DNA of 6,656 nucleotides from Ferruginibacter sp. (GTDB lineage: Bacteria; Bacteroidota; Bacteroidia; Chitinophagales; Chitinophagaceae). Position 1 is the stretch's first letter. Each line of letters starts with the position of its first letter. Positions 5,293 to 6,656 of this stretch are shown piece after piece. Made by a program: the position numbers and the translations under genes. The notes below the pieces were generated by a model. That model ran no database searches. It saw only the letters and a program-made list of their open reading frames with translations, and had not been told where the DNA came from. The stretch lies in contig JANXOQ010000009.1 of assembly GCA_025357775.1 (NCBI GenBank), positions 1 to 6,656 on the forward strand. The letters are read 5' to 3'.

Positions 5293-6189
5293 ATGATAAT
5301 AAAAAACGTAAGTGTAATCGGTGCTGGCCAAATGGGAAACGGCATTGCGCATGTATTTGCACAAGCAGATTTTAAAGTTACATTAATAGATGTAAATGCA
5401 GAGCAGCTAGCAAAAGCCATAGCTACTATTGGCAAAAACTTTGATAGACAAATAACAAAAGCTACCCTTACGGAAGTTGATAAAAAAAATGCACTCAATA
5501 ATATTACTACTGCTACAGATTTGACAGTTGGTGTGAAAGATGCTCAGCTAGTTGTTGAAGCAGCCACAGAAAATATAGATTTAAAATTAAAAATATTTAA
5601 AAATATAGATGAAGCCGCACCAGTAGGTTGTATTTTAGCAAGTAACACATCTTCTATTTCTATTACAAAAATAGCAGCAGCTACCAAGCGTCCGCAAGAT
5701 GTAATTGGCATGCATTTTATGAACCCTGTACCAGTAATGAAATTGGTAGAAATTATAAATGGCTATGCTACAAAAAAAGAAATTACTGATACTATTGTTG
5801 AACTTAGCAAAACTTTAGGCAAAGTTCCATGTGTGGTAAATGATTATCCTGGTTTTGTAGCCAATAGAATTTTAATGCCAATGATAAACGAAGCCATTAG
5901 CACTTTGTTTGAAGGCGTGGCAAGCGTAGCAGAAATAGATACAGTAATGAAACTTGGAATGGCACATCCAATGGGGCCATTGCAATTAGCAGATTTTATT
6001 GGGCTAGATACATGCCTTTCTATCTTAAAAGTATTGCACGATGGTTTTGGAAATCCTAAATATGCCCCATGCCCGTTATTGGTAAATATGGTAAATGCTG
6101 GTAAGCTTGGTGTAAAAGTAGGAGAGGGGTTTTACTTATATACAGCTGGCAGTAAGGATTTTATGGTGAGTACAGCATTTGTCAAATAA
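5293..6189 (+). CDS. hbd: 3-hydroxybutyryl-CoA dehydrogenase
   Basis: This 298-residue NAD-dependent enzyme oxidises (S)-3-hydroxybutyryl-CoA to acetoacetyl-CoA, or runs the reverse reduction. The N-terminal Rossmann domain has VIGAGQMGNGIAH (GxGxxG at 10-15) and Asp33 at the end of strand 2, which favours NAD over NADP. The catalytic set is visible: SNTSS (117-121), His141 in GMHFMNP (139-145), Glu153 in LVEI and Asn191 in PGFVANR. The C-terminal helical dimerisation domain has HPMGPLQLADFIGLD (225-239) and ends with KVGEGFYLY (275-283). The short tail after that is ordinary for Bacteroidota members. As a single-domain protein without enoyl-CoA hydratase it matches the Hbd/PaaH type rather than FadB. 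Together with the upstream glutaryl-CoA dehydrogenase it fits conversion of glutaryl-CoA to acetoacetyl-CoA; the hydratase is elsewhere. The ATG at 5293 sits directly before the Rossmann strand, leaving no alternative start. Confidence 0.95.
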   Translation: MIIKNVSVIGAGQMGNGIAHVFAQADFKVTLIDVNAEQLAKAIATIGKNFDRQITKATLTEVDKKNALNNITTATDLTVGVKDAQLVVEAATENIDLKLKIFKNIDEAAPVGCILASNTSSISITKIAAATKRPQDVIGMHFMNPVPVMKLVEIINGYATKKEITDTIVELSKTLGKVPCVVNDYPGFVANRILMPMINEAISTLFEGVASVAEIDTVMKLGMAHPMGPLQLADFIGLDTCLSILKVLHDGFGNPKYAPCPLLVNMVNAGKLGVKVGEGFYLYTAGSKDFMVSTAFVK

Positions 6190-6198
6190 TTTATTTCA

Positions 6199-6591
6199 AT
6201 GAACCAAAGTATATTTCAAATTGCTTTAGTGGTAAAAGACTACGACGAAGCCATTAATTTTTATACAAAAAAATTAGGTTTTGTTTTAGTAGAAGATACC
6301 ATTTTAAATGAAACGAAAAGATGGGTTGTTATAAAACCACATGGTAATGCTGGATGTAATATAATGTTGGCAAAAGCCAATAATGAAGAACAATTAAAAT
6401 TTGTAGGCAATCAAACTGGTGGCAGAGTGTTTTTATTTCTACATACAGATAATATTCAAAGAGATTATCAAAATTTACTTGAAAACAATGTTACTATAAT
6501 TCGTGAGCCATCAAAAGAAATATTCGGTACTGTTATAGTGTTTGCAGATTTATATGGCAATTTATGGGATTTAATAGAACCAATAAAGTAA
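6199..6591 (+). CDS. VOC-family (glyoxalase/bleomycin-resistance fold) protein
   Basis: This 130-residue protein has two beta-alpha-beta-beta-beta modules of the vicinal oxygen chelate fold. Module 1 begins FQIALVVKDYDEAINFYTKKLGF (6-28). Module 2 holds GGRVFLFLHTDN (74-85) and ends in the characteristic VFADLYGNLWDLIEP (114-128). Likely metal ligands are Gln7, His82 and Glu127. Related proteins usually have His at the first position, while human glyoxalase I uses Gln there, so the change need not abolish metal binding. The family covers glyoxalases, dioxygenases, epimerases and resistance proteins, and the substrate cannot be inferred. It starts 9 bp after the 3-hydroxybutyryl-CoA dehydrogenase stop and is probably in the same transcript, which may hint at a CoA-ester or aldehyde-related role. 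That link is speculative. Confidence 0.88.
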   Translation: MNQSIFQIALVVKDYDEAINFYTKKLGFVLVEDTILNETKRWVVIKPHGNAGCNIMLAKANNEEQLKFVGNQTGGRVFLFLHTDNIQRDYQNLLENNVTIIREPSKEIFGTVIVFADLYGNLWDLIEPIK

Positions 6592-6610
6592 TAGATTATT
6601 TTAAAAACTA

Positions 6611-6638
6611 AGCTAAAAAAATATATAATCCATTAGCT
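6611..6638 (+). terminator. Possible weak terminator hairpin after the VOC gene
   Basis: AGCTAA (6611-6616) can pair with TTAGCT (6633-6638) across a 16-base AT-rich loop, followed by AAATTTTATT. The stem is short and the tail is not a clean T-run, so this is tentative and rests mostly on its position about 20 bases after the stop. Confidence 0.25.
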
Positions 6639-6656
6639 AAATTTTATTAAAGAAAA

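Noticed and set aside
5182..5498. Two minus-strand open frames overlapping the start of the 3-hydroxybutyryl-CoA dehydrogenase gene
   Set aside because: They overlap the Rossmann-domain coding region and give no meaningful protein sequence.

Overview
The window looks like a piece of chromosome from a low-GC member of the Bacteroidota. Four things suggest this. The sequence is strongly AT-rich. Starts lack Shine-Dalgarno sites and are preceded by A/T-rich sequence. There is a good match to the Bacteroidota -7 promoter box (TAnnTTTG) ahead of the acyl-CoA dehydrogenase gene. The proteins have the form usual in that phylum: a type-2-like PyrF of about 276 residues and a periplasmic thioredoxin-like protein. 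A family such as the Chitinophagaceae is possible but cannot be fixed from this sequence alone.

Layout. Positions 15-845 (+) encode orotidine 5'-phosphate decarboxylase (PyrF). Eleven bases later begins a gene for an exported thioredoxin-like protein (857-1377, +). It is broken by a one-base frameshift between the signal peptide and the CGWC active site. Its 3' end overlaps by 23 bp the end of a convergent two-gene unit on the minus strand: an AAA_14/DUF4143 ATPase (1967-3121) followed 9 bp later by a cytoplasmic SGNH/GDSL hydrolase (1355-1957). Directly against the ATPase start codon lie four copies of an imperfect palindrome (3123-3316). Three are in perfect 37-bp tandem register and one is displaced. 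All four keep an 8-base A-rich loop, and nearly all their arm substitutions are G.T wobbles when read on the plus strand. An AT-rich gene-free stretch follows and ends with a good promoter candidate at 3639-3646.

The right half is catabolic. A glutaryl-CoA dehydrogenase-type acyl-CoA dehydrogenase (3735-4922, +) makes crotonyl-CoA. After a 370-bp intergenic region rich in inverted repeats come a 3-hydroxybutyryl-CoA dehydrogenase (5293-6189, +) and, 9 bp later, a small VOC/glyoxalase-fold protein (6199-6591, +). The two dehydrogenases catalyse the first and third steps of glutaryl-CoA -> crotonyl-CoA -> 3-hydroxybutyryl-CoA -> acetoacetyl-CoA, the lower part of lysine/tryptophan degradation. 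The enoyl-CoA hydratase is not in the window.

Most of the window is ordinary metabolism. The items most worth a second look are the palindrome array at the ATPase start and the frameshifted thioredoxin gene. No complete new defence or mobile system can be supported from this sequence.
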